Shown piece after piece: positions 52,400 to 61,253 of a stretch of DNA of 64,000 nt; within the stretch, counting starts at the first letter, position 1; every line of letters begins with the position of its first letter. The notes beneath the pieces were generated by a model. It saw only the letters and a program-made list of their open reading frames with translations. It made no database searches and was not told the DNA's origin. The DNA lies in assembly GCF_003148825.1 (NCBI RefSeq), contig NZ_QGGZ01000011.1, positions 1 through 64,000 on the forward strand. Reading direction: 5' to 3'. The position numbers were made by a program, and so were the translations under genes. The stretch is from Streptomyces sp. CG 926 (GTDB lineage: Bacteria > Actinomycetota > Actinomycetes > Streptomycetales > Streptomycetaceae).

Positions 52400-53772
52400 T
52401 CCCGACCTCCGGAGGTTCCCGTACCGACGCGCGCGGTCCCGGCCTGGCGCCACAGTTCGCCGAAGGCCACCCCGGGCGGGACGGCCAGTGCCGTCCAGCC
52501 CGCGTCGCGCAGCCGGCGCAGCCGCTCCTCCAGCGGGGGCACGGCATGTCCCGGAGCGGGCTCTCCGCCCCAGCTCGCGCAGTCCAGCACGAAGGCGACC
52601 GCACCGGAGGTGCGCTGGCGCATCCGGGCGGCCAGTTCTGTCTGTACGTCGTCCAGGTCGCCGAAGAAGGCGATGAGGAGCCCGTCACCGCCGGCTCCGC
52701 CGAAACCACCGCTGCCGCCGGCGCGCACCGCGTCGTAGGCGCGCGAGAGCCCGGCGCCGTCGGAGTGCCCGACGACCGCGAGGGTGTCCATCATCAGCCC
52801 GGCGGCCTCCGCGGACTCCTGCCCGCCGGAGGAGAAACCGCCGCCGCCCTCACCGGGCACCGAGCTGCCGGTGTCGGTGAGCAGTCGTGCGGAGAAGCCC
52901 TGTTCCAGGACGTGCACCAGGCTGGAGGCGGCCGCCGAGACGGCCCACTCGAAGGCCGAGTCAGGGCCGGCGCCGTCGAAGGCCAGGCGCCGGGTGTCCA
53001 GCAGGACGGTGGCCCTGCTGCGCTGCGGCTGCTCCTCGCGGCGGACCATCAGCTCGCCGTAGCGGGCGGTGGAGCGCCAGTGCACGCGGCGCAGGTCGTC
53101 GCCGCGCCGGTAGCCGCGGGGGATCACGTCGTCGTCGCCGGCCAGGGCCAGGGAGCGGCGGCTGCCGTCGCCGTAGCCGTTGGACTGGCCGGTCAGGTGG
53201 ACCACCGGGAGGGGCTCGGTGCGCGGGATGACGGTGAGGGTGTCGTAGGCGCTGAAGGAGCGGGTCAGCTCGACCAGCCCGAAGGGGTCGGTCAGGCGCA
53301 GTTCGAGCGGGCCGAGCGGATAGCGGCCGCGCAGGTCGGAGCGGACCCGGTAGGACACCTCGCGGCGGCCGCCGGGCTCGACCCGGTCCAGTACGAAGCG
53401 CGGGCGCGGGCCCAGTACGTAGGGCACCCGGTCCTGGAGCATCAGCAGGCCGGTGGGCAGCCGGGAGACGTTGTCCATGCGCAGCTGTACGCGGGCCTCG
53501 CTGCCCGCGGGGACCCGCCCGGGGCTGAGCCGGCGGCTGCCGGAGACCCGGAAGCGGGTGCGGTGGAGGGCGTAGACGCAGATCAGCGGCAGGAGGGCGA
53601 GGAGCAGGCCGACGCGCAGCAGTTCGCCCTGTCCCAGCACGTACGCGCAGGCCGCGGCGGCTATCCCGGCGGCCAGGAACGAGCGGCCGCGGGTGGTCAG
53701 TCCGGACAGCGACGCGCGCAGTCCGCCGCCGTCCCCCGGGCCACCGGCGCCGCGCGGGGCACCGGCGCTCAT
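52396..53772 (-). CDS. DUF58 domain protein
   Basis: A 458-residue membrane-anchored protein. It has two N-terminal helices, then the DUF58 core with VHWRSTARYGELMVRREEQ (the family signature) and the von-Willebrand-like ATVLLDTRR segment. DUF58 proteins act with MoxR ATPases and TgpA in an unknown chaperone-like or assembly process. Start ATG at 53772 shares one base with the MoxR stop (TGATG). It overlaps the TgpA gene by 4 nt. Confidence 0.92.
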   Translation of the reverse strand: MSAGAPRGAGGPGDGGGLRASLSGLTTRGRSFLAAGIAAAACAYVLGQGELLRVGLLLALLPLICVYALHRTRFRVSGSRRLSPGRVPAGSEARVQLRMDNVSRLPTGLLMLQDRVPYVLGPRPRFVLDRVEPGGRREVSYRVRSDLRGRYPLGPLELRLTDPFGLVELTRSFSAYDTLTVIPRTEPLPVVHLTGQSNGYGDGSRRSLALAGDDDVIPRGYRRGDDLRRVHWRSTARYGELMVRREEQPQRSRATVLLDTRRLAFDGAGPDSAFEWAVSAAASSLVHVLEQGFSARLLTDTGSSVPGEGGGGFSSGGQESAEAAGLMMDTLAVVGHSDGAGLSRAYDAVRAGGSGGFGGAGGDGLLIAFFGDLDDVQTELAARMRQRTSGAVAFVLDCASWGGEPAPGHAVPPLEERLRRLRDAGWTALAVPPGVAFGELWRQAGTARVGTGTSGGRE

Positions 53773-54782
53773 CAGAAGCCCCGGATGCCCGCGCCGGGCG
53801 GCATCTCGCCGCGGGCGTGCGCGGCCGGGACGGGGGTGCGCTGCAGGATCTCGCCGACGACCTGCTCGGCGGTGCGGCGGTTGAGCTGGGCCTGGGCGGT
53901 GGGCAGCAGCCGGTGTGCGAGGACCGGGGCGGCCAAGGCTTGGACGTCGTCGGGCAGGACGTAGTCCCGGCCGGAGAGCGCGGCGGAGGCCTTCACGGCG
54001 CGCAGCAGGTGCAAGGTGGCGCGGGGCGAGGCGCCGAGCCGCAGGTCGGGGTGGGTGCGGGTGGCGGAGACCAGGTCGACGACGTAGCGCCGGACCGGCT
54101 CGGCCACGTAGACCTCGCGGACCGCCTCGATGAGCTTGACGATCTCGTGGGAGTGCGCGACGGAGGTGAGGTCGTCGAGCGGGGAGACGCCGCCGTGCAC
54201 GTCGAGCATCTGGAGCTCGGCCTCGGGGCTGGGGTAGCCGACGGAGACGCGGGCCATGAAGCGGTCGCGCTGGGCCTCGGGCAGCGGGTACGTGCCCTCC
54301 ATCTCCACCGGGTTCTGGGTGGCGACGACCATGAAGGGGCTGGGCAGCGTGTAGGTCGTGCCGTCGATGGTGACCTGGCGCTCCTCCATCGACTCCAGCA
54401 GCGCGGACTGGGTCTTCGGCGAGGCGCGGTTGATCTCGTCACCGATGACGATCTGCGCGAAGATCGCGCCCGGCTTGAACTCGAACTCGCGGCGCTGCTG
54501 GTCGTAGATGCTGACACCGGTGATGTCGGAGGGCAGCAGGTCCGGGGTGAACTGGATGCGCTGGACCGAGCAGTCGATGGACTTGGCGAGCGTCTTGGCG
54601 AGCATCGTCTTGCCGACGCCGGGGACGTCCTCGATGAGGAGGTGGCCCTCGGCGAGCAGCACGGTGAGCGCGAGGCGGACGACCTCGGGCTTGCCCTCGA
54701 TCACGCTCTCGACCGACTGGCGCACCCGCTCCACCGTGCTGGTCAGATCCGCGAGGCTCGCTCGGTCGTCGTACGTCGTCAC
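53772..54782 (-). CDS. MoxR-family AAA+ ATPase
   Basis: A 336-residue AAA+ ATPase. Walker A is VPGVGKTMLAK, Walker B VIGDEINRASPKTQSALLE, and MVVATQNPVEMEG is the sensor 1 region; the C-terminal lid has RLGASPRATLHLLRA. MoxR proteins act as chaperones in assembling extracytoplasmic enzymes with DUF58 partners. The GTG at 54782 is chosen because the protein then begins with the typical Thr-Thr-Tyr-Asp-Asp and upstream codons look unlike coding sequence. Confidence 0.93.
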   Translation of the reverse strand: MTTYDDRASLADLTSTVERVRQSVESVIEGKPEVVRLALTVLLAEGHLLIEDVPGVGKTMLAKTLAKSIDCSVQRIQFTPDLLPSDITGVSIYDQQRREFEFKPGAIFAQIVIGDEINRASPKTQSALLESMEERQVTIDGTTYTLPSPFMVVATQNPVEMEGTYPLPEAQRDRFMARVSVGYPSPEAELQMLDVHGGVSPLDDLTSVAHSHEIVKLIEAVREVYVAEPVRRYVVDLVSATRTHPDLRLGASPRATLHLLRAVKASAALSGRDYVLPDDVQALAAPVLAHRLLPTAQAQLNRRTAEQVVGEILQRTPVPAAHARGEMPPGAGIRGF

Positions 54783-54918
54783 CTGGTTCTCCTCGGCCCT
54801 TTCCCAGGGCCGACGCCCTTGGCGCATGAACCGGCCCACCCCGAAACACGGACACCGACCCGGGGGATCCCGGGTGGTGCCACCCCGCATTCTTGACGGC
54901 GTTAAGGCCTCGTGTCAC

Positions 54919-55470
54919 TCAAGAGCTGGGATCGATCTCCCGCAGGAGCCCGGTGTGCACATCGAAGACGAAGCCTCGCACATCGTCCTTGTGCGGCAGG
55001 AAGGGGTTCGTGCGGACCCGCTGCATGGACTGGCGGACGTCCTGGTCGACGTCCCGGAAGGCCTCGACGGCCCAGGCGGGACGCTGGCCGACCTCGTCCT
55101 CCAGCTCGTGCCGGAAGTCCTCGGTCAGGTTTTCGAGACCGCAGCCGGTGTGATGGATGAGTATCACCGCGCGGGTGCCCAGGGCCCGCTGGCTGATGGT
55201 GAGCGAGCGGATCGTGTCGTCGGTGACCACACCGCCCGCGTTGCGGATCGTGTGACAGTCGCCGAGCTCCAGGCCGAGGGCCTTGTGCAGATCGAGGCGG
55301 GCGTCCATACAGGCCACCACGGCGACCTGGAGGACGGGGCGGGCGTCCATGCCGGGATCGGTGAACTGTGCGGCGTAACGCTGATTCGCCTCGACCAGCC
55401 GGTCGGTGACGGATCCGCCGACGGATGCCACGGACGCGGACTCGGCAGGCAGGGATGCGGAAGTCGTCAT
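54919..55470 (-). CDS. Beta-carbonic anhydrase
   Basis: A 183-residue beta-class carbonic anhydrase. Zinc ligands Cys54, His107 and Cys110 are present with the Asp56-Arg58 dyad (VVACMDARLDLHKALGLELG and LIHHTGCG). It hydrates CO2 and supplies bicarbonate for carboxylations. ATG at 55470. Its relatives in streptomycetes are shorter than plant enzymes. No regulatory site was noticed. It is divergent from rsmH. Confidence 0.93.
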   Translation of the reverse strand: MTTSASLPAESASVASVGGSVTDRLVEANQRYAAQFTDPGMDARPVLQVAVVACMDARLDLHKALGLELGDCHTIRNAGGVVTDDTIRSLTISQRALGTRAVILIHHTGCGLENLTEDFRHELEDEVGQRPAWAVEAFRDVDQDVRQSMQRVRTNPFLPHKDDVRGFVFDVHTGLLREIDPSS

Positions 55471-55866
55471 GGGTACGACGTTAGTGGTCACGGCGGGTTG
55501 TGGCCTCGCGTGAGAGCGGACAAAGAACGTCAACGAGGCTTGTTGTGAGCTAACCCACAGGGGTGGGGGTGAGGCGGCCGTCCGGGTGATTCGCGGCTTT
55601 TGCCGGTTCGGTCCGAGAGCCGCGCACGGCGCGCGAGGCGGTTCGTTGACCGCGGCGACCGTTGCACTAAAGTGACGCGAACCGGCCGGAGCCCGGCCCT
55701 GACCGGCCGCCCGGCCCCCGATGAACACTCCGCGTGCGCGGCGCGTACGTACGGCCCGGCCCTCTCCCGCTCACCGGCCGGCCGGCGCCACCTTCCCCGG
55801 CGCCGGTCGCGGATGCGGGAACCAGGTGGTACGTACGCCTGCCGCGCCGTTATCTGAGAGGGCGCT
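55471..55866. other. Intergenic region upstream of the dcw cluster
   Basis: 396 bases without a gene. No mraZ is present between the carbonic anhydrase and rsmH genes, unlike in many bacteria. A candidate promoter for the dcw cluster is at 55646-55673; the leader of about 185 nt shows no RNA element I could recognise. Confidence 0.6.
55646..55673 (+). promoter_or_regulatory. Candidate dcw promoter
   Basis: TTGACC (55646-55651) and TAAAGT (55668-55673) are separated by 16 bp and lie about 200 bp upstream of rsmH. This is the best vegetative promoter match in the region. Confidence 0.55.
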
Positions 55867-56826
55867 TTGACTAGCGAGTCCCGACATGTCCCGGTGATGC
55901 TCCAGCGGTGCCTGGACCTGTTGGCCCCGGCGCTGGAGAGGCCCGGGGCCGTCGTCGTCGACTGCACCCTCGGCCTCGGCGGCCACAGCGAGGCCCTGCT
56001 GACCCGGTTCCCCGAGGCCCACCTGATCGGCCTCGACCGCGACAAGGAGGCCCTGCGGCTCTCCGGCGAGCGACTCGCGCCCTTCGGCGACCGGGCCACC
56101 CTCGTCCACGCGATCTACGCCGACCTCGCCGAGGTCCTGGACGGGCTGGGCCTCCCGGCGGTCCAGGGCATCCTCTTCGACCTGGGCGTCTCCTCGATGC
56201 AGCTGGACGAGGCCGACCGCGGGTTCGCGTACGCGCAGGACGCGCCGCTGGACATGCGCATGGACCAGACGACGGGCATCAGCGCCGCCGAGGTCCTCAA
56301 CAGCTACGCGCCGGGCGAGCTGGTCCGGATCCTGCGCCAGTACGGCGAGGAGAAGCAGGCCAAGCGGATCGTGTCCGCGATCGTCCGGGAGCGGGAGAAG
56401 GAGCCGTTCACCAACAGCGCCCGGCTGGTCGAGCTGATCCGTGACTCCCTCCCGCAGGCTGCCAAGCGGACCGGCGGCAACCCGGCGAAGCGGACCTTCC
56501 AGGCGCTGCGCATCGAGGTCAACGGCGAGCTCTCCGGGCTGGAGCGGGCCATCCCGGCGGCGGTGGACAAGATCGCGGTCGGCGGCCGGATCGCGGTGCT
56601 CTCGTACCACTCGCTGGAGGACCGCCTGGTCAAGCAGGTCTTCGCGGCCGGCGCGACCTCCACGGCCCCGCCCGGACTGCCGGTGGTGCCGGAGAAGTAC
56701 CAGCCCAAGCTGAAGCTGCTCACGCGCGGCGCCGAGCTGCCCACCGAGGAGGAGATCGCCGAGAACCGGCGGGCCGCCCCGGCCAGATTCCGCGGCGTCG
56801 AACGCATCCGGGAGGCGCGACTGTGA
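55867..56826 (+). CDS. rsmH: 16S rRNA (cytosine(1402)-N(4))-methyltransferase
   Basis: A 319-residue SAM-dependent methyltransferase. The SAM site is VDCTLGLGGHSEALL, preceded by HVPVMLQRCLDLL; LIGLDRDKEAL, DLGVSSMQLDEADRGFAY and SYHSLEDRLVKQVF are family blocks. It methylates C1402 of 16S rRNA in the ribosomal P site. The TTG at 55867 is used, as relatives begin about seven residues before the HVPVM segment. It overlaps ftsL by 4 nt (GTGA). Confidence 0.95.
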   Translation: MTSESRHVPVMLQRCLDLLAPALERPGAVVVDCTLGLGGHSEALLTRFPEAHLIGLDRDKEALRLSGERLAPFGDRATLVHAIYADLAEVLDGLGLPAVQGILFDLGVSSMQLDEADRGFAYAQDAPLDMRMDQTTGISAAEVLNSYAPGELVRILRQYGEEKQAKRIVSAIVREREKEPFTNSARLVELIRDSLPQAAKRTGGNPAKRTFQALRIEVNGELSGLERAIPAAVDKIAVGGRIAVLSYHSLEDRLVKQVFAAGATSTAPPGLPVVPEKYQPKLKLLTRGAELPTEEEIAENRRAAPARFRGVERIREARL

Positions 56827-57368
56827 CCAAGGCCGGGAAGGTCGCCACGCTGACCCGCGGGCAGGCGGCCCGCCTCGGCCGGGCGCTCGGCGGCCGCCCG
56901 GCCCGCCCACGCCCCGGCGGGCAGGCGGCCCGGATGCCGTTCGTCCTGCTGGTCGTGGCCCTGCTCGGCGGCGGCCTGATCAGCCTGCTGCTGCTGAACT
57001 CGGCACTGAACGAGGGCTCCTTCCAGCTCAGCAAGCTGAGGAAGGAGACCACCGCCCTCACCGACGAGGAGCAGGCGCTGCAGCGCGACGTGGACGCCTA
57101 CTCCGCACCCGACGCACTCCAGCGCCGGGCGCACGAACTGGGCCTGGTCCCCGGCGGCAGCCCGGTCTTCATCGGCCAGGACGGCAAGATCGCCGGCAAC
57201 CCGGCGGTGGCCGAGGCGCCGCCGCCCACCCCGACCGCCCCGGCGAGCCCGGCCGCACCCCCGGCGTCGGCCCCGGCCGCCTCCGGGGCCGCGGCCCAGC
57301 CGGCCCCGTCCGCCGCGCCCTCCGCGGCCGGTGGTTCCCCGCAGCCCAGCCAGACCCCCGGAAGGTGA
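56823..57368 (+). CDS. ftsL: Cell division protein FtsL
   Basis: A 181-residue bitopic membrane protein. A cytoplasmic basic segment (about 35 residues) is followed by the helix MPFVLLVVALLGGGLISLLLL and a coiled coil (QLSKLRKETTALTDEEQALQRDV), then an Ala/Pro-rich tail. FtsL forms the divisome subcomplex with DivIC/FtsQ and activates FtsWI. The tail is longer than in most FtsL proteins. The GTG at 56823 overlaps rsmH by 4 nt. Confidence 0.88.
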   Translation: MTKAGKVATLTRGQAARLGRALGGRPARPRPGGQAARMPFVLLVVALLGGGLISLLLLNSALNEGSFQLSKLRKETTALTDEEQALQRDVDAYSAPDALQRRAHELGLVPGGSPVFIGQDGKIAGNPAVAEAPPPTPTAPASPAAPPASAPAASGAAAQPAPSAAPSAAGGSPQPSQTPGR

Positions 57369-57390
57369 CGCCGTGATCCACCCTTCCCAC

Positions 57391-57435
57391 CCAGCCTCGC
57401 CGGCGTTCGAGGCGCGGGGTCCGGGGCGGAGCCCC
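57391..57435. repeat. Dispersed palindrome between ftsL and ftsI
   Basis: The GCCGGCGTTCGAGGCGCGGGG element with its GGGGCGGAGCCCC partner sits in the 93-bp gap between ftsL and ftsI, the only gap of this size up to murE in an otherwise tightly packed cluster. It could form a hairpin that reduces read-through. Confidence 0.8.
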
Positions 57436-57461
57436 AGGATCCCCGCCCCGGCGGTGGCCGC

Positions 57462-59483
57462 GTGAGCCCGCAGGAGCCGCCCCGGCGGCGGGTGCCCGGA
57501 CCGGCCAGGCCGCCCCGCCCGGGCGACCGGGCCAGGGCCGGCGCCCGCCCGGCCTCGCGCCCGGCGACCCGGCGGCCGACGGGCCCCCGTACCCCGCACA
57601 CGATCCGGCTCGGAAGCCCACGACCCCGGCTGCGGCTGGTCAGCGTCGGTCTGACCCTCGTCATGCTGGCCTTCGTGGTCCGCCTGCTCCAGGTACAGGC
57701 CGTCGACGCCTCGGCCTTCTCCGCCGAGGCCTCCAAGAACCGCTACACCAGCGTCAAGCTGGCCGCCGAGCGCGGTGAGATCACCGACCGCCGCGGCGTG
57801 GCGCTGGCCACCAGCGTCGACGCGTACGACATCACCGCCGACCCGAAGATGTTCACCCCGCAGGACAGCAAGGCCCCGGACGCCCCGCAGCAGGCCGCCG
57901 CCCTCCTCGCGCCGATCCTCGGCAAGGACGCCAAGGAACTCACCCAGCGGCTGAGCACCAAGAACTCCCGGTACGTCGTCCTCGCCCAGCGCCAGACCCC
58001 GCAGGTCTGGAACCAGATCAAGGACCTCAAGCGGGTCTTCGCGGACAAGGCGGCGGCCGACAAGCGCAGCAACGGCCCCGGCGCCAACGTCCTCGCCGGC
58101 GTGTTCAAGGAGACCAGCAGCAAGCGCGTGTACCCGAACGGCGACCTCGCCGCCGGGATACTGGGTTACGTCAACGCCGAGGGCAAGGGCGCCGGCGGCC
58201 TGGAGTCCTCCCTGGACAAGAAGCTGTCCGGCAAGGACGGCGAGATCACCTACGCCCAGTCCGGCGGCCGCCAGGTCCCCACGGCCGACTCCAACGAGAA
58301 GCCCGCCGTCCCCGGCGAGGACATCGAGCTGACCATCGACCGGGACATCCAGTGGGCGGCGCAGAGCGCCATCGCCGAGCAGGTCCAGAAGTCCGAGGCC
58401 GACCGCGGCTACGTCATCGTCCAGGACACCCGCACCGGCGAGGTCCTGGCCATGGCCAACGCGCCCGGCTTCGACCCCAACGACCTGACCCGCGCCCGCT
58501 CCGCCACCATGGGCAACGCCGCGCTCCAGGACGTGTACGAGCCCGGATCCACCGCCAAGGTCATGTCGATGGCCGCCGTGCTGGAGGAGAAGAAGGCCAC
58601 CCCGGAGACCCGGGTCGAGGTCCCCAACCGGCTGCACCGCGGCGACCGGTTGTTCAAGGACGACATCGACCACCCGACCTGGTACCTGACCCTCAACGGG
58701 GTCCTCGCCAAGTCCTCCAACATCGGCACGATCCTCGCCACCGGCCAGCTCGGACCCACCCAGCCCGAGGCCAACGAGGTCCTGCACTCCTACCTGACCA
58801 AGTTCGGCATCGGCCGGCCCACCGGCCTGAACTACCCGGGCGAGTCCCGCGGCATCCTCGCCGCCCCCAAGGACTGGTCCACCTCCCAGCAGTACACGAT
58901 CCCCTTCGGCCAGGGCCTCTCCCTCAACGCCATGCAGGCGGCCTCCGTGTACTCGACCATCGCCAACGGCGGGGTCCGCGTCGAACCGACGCTCGTCCGC
59001 GGCACCAAGGGCCCCGACGGCCGCTTCACCCCGGCCCCGGCCCCCGAACAGAGCCGCGTGGTCAGCGCGGACACCGCCAAGACCCTCGCCGAGATGCTCG
59101 AATCCGTCGTCGACGACCAGGAGGGCACCGGCACCAAGGCACGGATCCCCGGCTACCGGGTCGGCGGCAAGACCGGCACCTCCAACCGGGTGGATCCGGC
59201 CACCGGCCGCTACAAGGGCTACACCGCCTCCTTCGCCGGATTCGCCCCCGCGGACAACCCCCGCATCACCGTCTACTGCGCCATCCAGAACCCCACGAAG
59301 GGCAGCTACTTCGGCGGCCAGATCTGCGGCCCCATCTACAAGAAGGTCATGGAGTTCGCGCTCAAGACCCTCCAGGTGGCGCCCACGGGAACCGCGCCCG
59401 CCGGGCTTCCCGTCACCTACGACGCCGCTCCTGCGCCCGCTCCCCAGCCCGCCCCGCAGCCCAGTCCGCAGCCCGGTCAGTGA
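57462..59483 (+). CDS. ftsI: Septal peptidoglycan transpeptidase FtsI (PBP3)
   Basis: A 673-residue class B penicillin-binding protein. After a basic Pro/Arg-rich cytoplasmic part (about 60 residues) comes one membrane helix (LRLVSVGLTLVMLAFVVRLL), a dimerisation domain, and the transpeptidase domain with active Ser363 in STAK, SSN at 418-420 and KTG at 570-572. It cross-links septal peptidoglycan during sporulation septation. Start GTG 57462. The C-terminus is a Pro/Ala/Gln-rich tail. Confidence 0.95.
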   Translation: MSPQEPPRRRVPGPARPPRPGDRARAGARPASRPATRRPTGPRTPHTIRLGSPRPRLRLVSVGLTLVMLAFVVRLLQVQAVDASAFSAEASKNRYTSVKLAAERGEITDRRGVALATSVDAYDITADPKMFTPQDSKAPDAPQQAAALLAPILGKDAKELTQRLSTKNSRYVVLAQRQTPQVWNQIKDLKRVFADKAAADKRSNGPGANVLAGVFKETSSKRVYPNGDLAAGILGYVNAEGKGAGGLESSLDKKLSGKDGEITYAQSGGRQVPTADSNEKPAVPGEDIELTIDRDIQWAAQSAIAEQVQKSEADRGYVIVQDTRTGEVLAMANAPGFDPNDLTRARSATMGNAALQDVYEPGSTAKVMSMAAVLEEKKATPETRVEVPNRLHRGDRLFKDDIDHPTWYLTLNGVLAKSSNIGTILATGQLGPTQPEANEVLHSYLTKFGIGRPTGLNYPGESRGILAAPKDWSTSQQYTIPFGQGLSLNAMQAASVYSTIANGGVRVEPTLVRGTKGPDGRFTPAPAPEQSRVVSADTAKTLAEMLESVVDDQEGTGTKARIPGYRVGGKTGTSNRVDPATGRYKGYTASFAGFAPADNPRITVYCAIQNPTKGSYFGGQICGPIYKKVMEFALKTLQVAPTGTAPAGLPVTYDAAPAPAPQPAPQPSPQPGQ

Positions 59484-59528
59484 CCCATCGGCCAGGCCGG
59501 CCCGCCAGAAAAGCGTGAGGCACCATCA

Positions 59529-61253
59529 GTGACAACGATCACCCCGAAACCCGGGAACCCGACGACCGCCGACGCCGAGGCCGGGGCCTCACTTCGCGAG
59601 CGGCCCGCCGCGCCCGGTACGCTCACCGCCGTGTCCCACGCTGATCAGCCCAGAACGACCCAGAAAGCCCCGGCAACGCCGCCGGGAGCGCCCCGGCCCG
59701 CGTCCGCCAGCCCGAGCCCGCTGGGCGAGCTGGCCACCCTGCTGGGCATCCCGGCGCCCGGCGCGGCGCAGATCACCGGCATCACGCACGACTCCCGTGC
59801 GGTGCGACCCGGTGACCTGTACGCCGCCCTGCAGGGAGCCAGGACGCACGGCGCCGACTTCGCCGCCCAGGCGGCCGCCCTCGGCGCCGCCGCCGTGCTG
59901 ACCGACCCCGCGGGAGCGGAACGCGCCGCGGTGACCGGTCTGCCGGTCCTGACCGTCGAGGACCCGCGCGGCCGGATGGGAGAACTCGCCGCCGCGATCT
60001 ACGGGCGCCCCGGTGAGGACCTGCTCCAGATCGGCATCACCGGCACCTCCGGCAAGACCACCACGGCGTACCTCGTCGAGGGCGGTCTGCGCGCGGCGGG
60101 CCGCAGCACCGGACTGGTCGGCACCGTCGAGATGCGCATCGGCGACGAGCGCATCAAGTCCGAGCGGACCACCCCCGAGGCCACCGACCTCCAAGCCCTC
60201 TTCGCGGTCATGCGCGAACGCGGGGTCGAGGCCGTGGCCATGGAGGTCTCCAGCCACGCGCTGGTGCTCGGCCGGGTCGACGGCTGCGTCTTCGACGTCG
60301 CCGTCTTCAACAACCTGAGCCCGGAACACATGGAGTTCCACTCCGACATGGAGGACTACTTCCAGGCCAAGGCAGGGCTCTTCACCGCCCGCCGGGCCCG
60401 CCTGGGCGTGGTCAACCTCGACGACGAGTACGGCCGCCGACTGGCCAAGGAGGCGACGATCCCGGTCGTCACCTTCTCCGCCGCCGGCGACCCGGCCGCC
60501 GACTGGCGTGCCGAGGACGTGGTCTTCGGCGCGGCGACCTCCACCCTGACCCTGCTGGGCCCCGAAGGACAGCGCGTACGGGCCACCGCGCCGCTGCCCG
60601 GCCCGTTCAACGTCGCCAACACCGTCGCCGCGATCGTCACGCTCGCCGCCGCCGGCCTCGACCCGCAGACCGCCGCCGACGGCGTCGCCGCGGTCCCCGG
60701 GGTCCCCGGCCGGCTGGAGCGGGTGGACGCGGGACAGCCGTTCCTCGCCGTCGTCGACTACGCGCACAAGACGGACGCCGTGGAATCGGTGCTGCGCGCG
60801 CTGCGCGAGGTCACCGAGGGCAAGCTGCACATCGTGCTCGGCTGCGGCGGCGACCGCGACACCACCAAGCGCGGCCCGATGGGGGCCGCGGCCGCCCGGT
60901 TCGCCGACGTGGCCGTCCTGACCTCCGACAACCCGCGCTCCGAGGACCCGCTCGCGATCCTCGCCGCGATGTTCGAGGGCGCCGTGTCCGTACCGCCCGC
61001 CGAGCGGGGCACCGTCCTGGTCGACGCCGACCGGGCCGCGGCCATCGCGGCCGCCGTCGCCCGCGCCCGACCCGGTGACACCGTGCTGGTGGCCGGCAAG
61101 GGACACGAGCAGGGCCAGGACACCGCCGGTGTCGTACGCCCCTTCGACGACCGCACGGTGCTCCGCGCCGCGATCGAGCGCCAGGCCGTCCTCGACCGGA
61201 CCGCCGCGCCCGACGAAACGACTCAGGTCCGACAGGCCGAGGTGAACCAGTGA
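59529..61253 (+). CDS. murE: UDP-MurNAc-tripeptide synthetase
   Basis: A 574-residue Mur ligase. The ATP site is GITGTSGKTTTAYLVEGG, the Mur-ligase signature includes TTPEATDLQALFA, and the C-terminal DNPRSEDP is the diaminopimelate specificity motif. It adds diaminopimelic acid (LL-Dpm in streptomycetes) to UDP-MurNAc-Ala-Glu. The N-terminal 60 residues before the ligase are Pro/Ala-rich, longer than usual, so a downstream start (for example near residue 35) is possible; the GTG at 59529 has GTGAGG 10 nt upstream. The stop overlaps murF by 4 nt. Confidence 0.95.
   Translation: MTTITPKPGNPTTADAEAGASLRERPAAPGTLTAVSHADQPRTTQKAPATPPGAPRPASASPSPLGELATLLGIPAPGAAQITGITHDSRAVRPGDLYAALQGARTHGADFAAQAAALGAAAVLTDPAGAERAAVTGLPVLTVEDPRGRMGELAAAIYGRPGEDLLQIGITGTSGKTTTAYLVEGGLRAAGRSTGLVGTVEMRIGDERIKSERTTPEATDLQALFAVMRERGVEAVAMEVSSHALVLGRVDGCVFDVAVFNNLSPEHMEFHSDMEDYFQAKAGLFTARRARLGVVNLDDEYGRRLAKEATIPVVTFSAAGDPAADWRAEDVVFGAATSTLTLLGPEGQRVRATAPLPGPFNVANTVAAIVTLAAAGLDPQTAADGVAAVPGVPGRLERVDAGQPFLAVVDYAHKTDAVESVLRALREVTEGKLHIVLGCGGDRDTTKRGPMGAAAARFADVAVLTSDNPRSEDPLAILAAMFEGAVSVPPAERGTVLVDADRAAAIAAAVARARPGDTVLVAGKGHEQGQDTAGVVRPFDDRTVLRAAIERQAVLDRTAAPDETTQVRQAEVNQ

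Noticed and set aside
49548..52709. 1053-codon minus-strand frame overlapping the transglutaminase gene in another frame
   Set aside because: A shadow frame; the TgpA frame has membrane helices and a catalytic triad.
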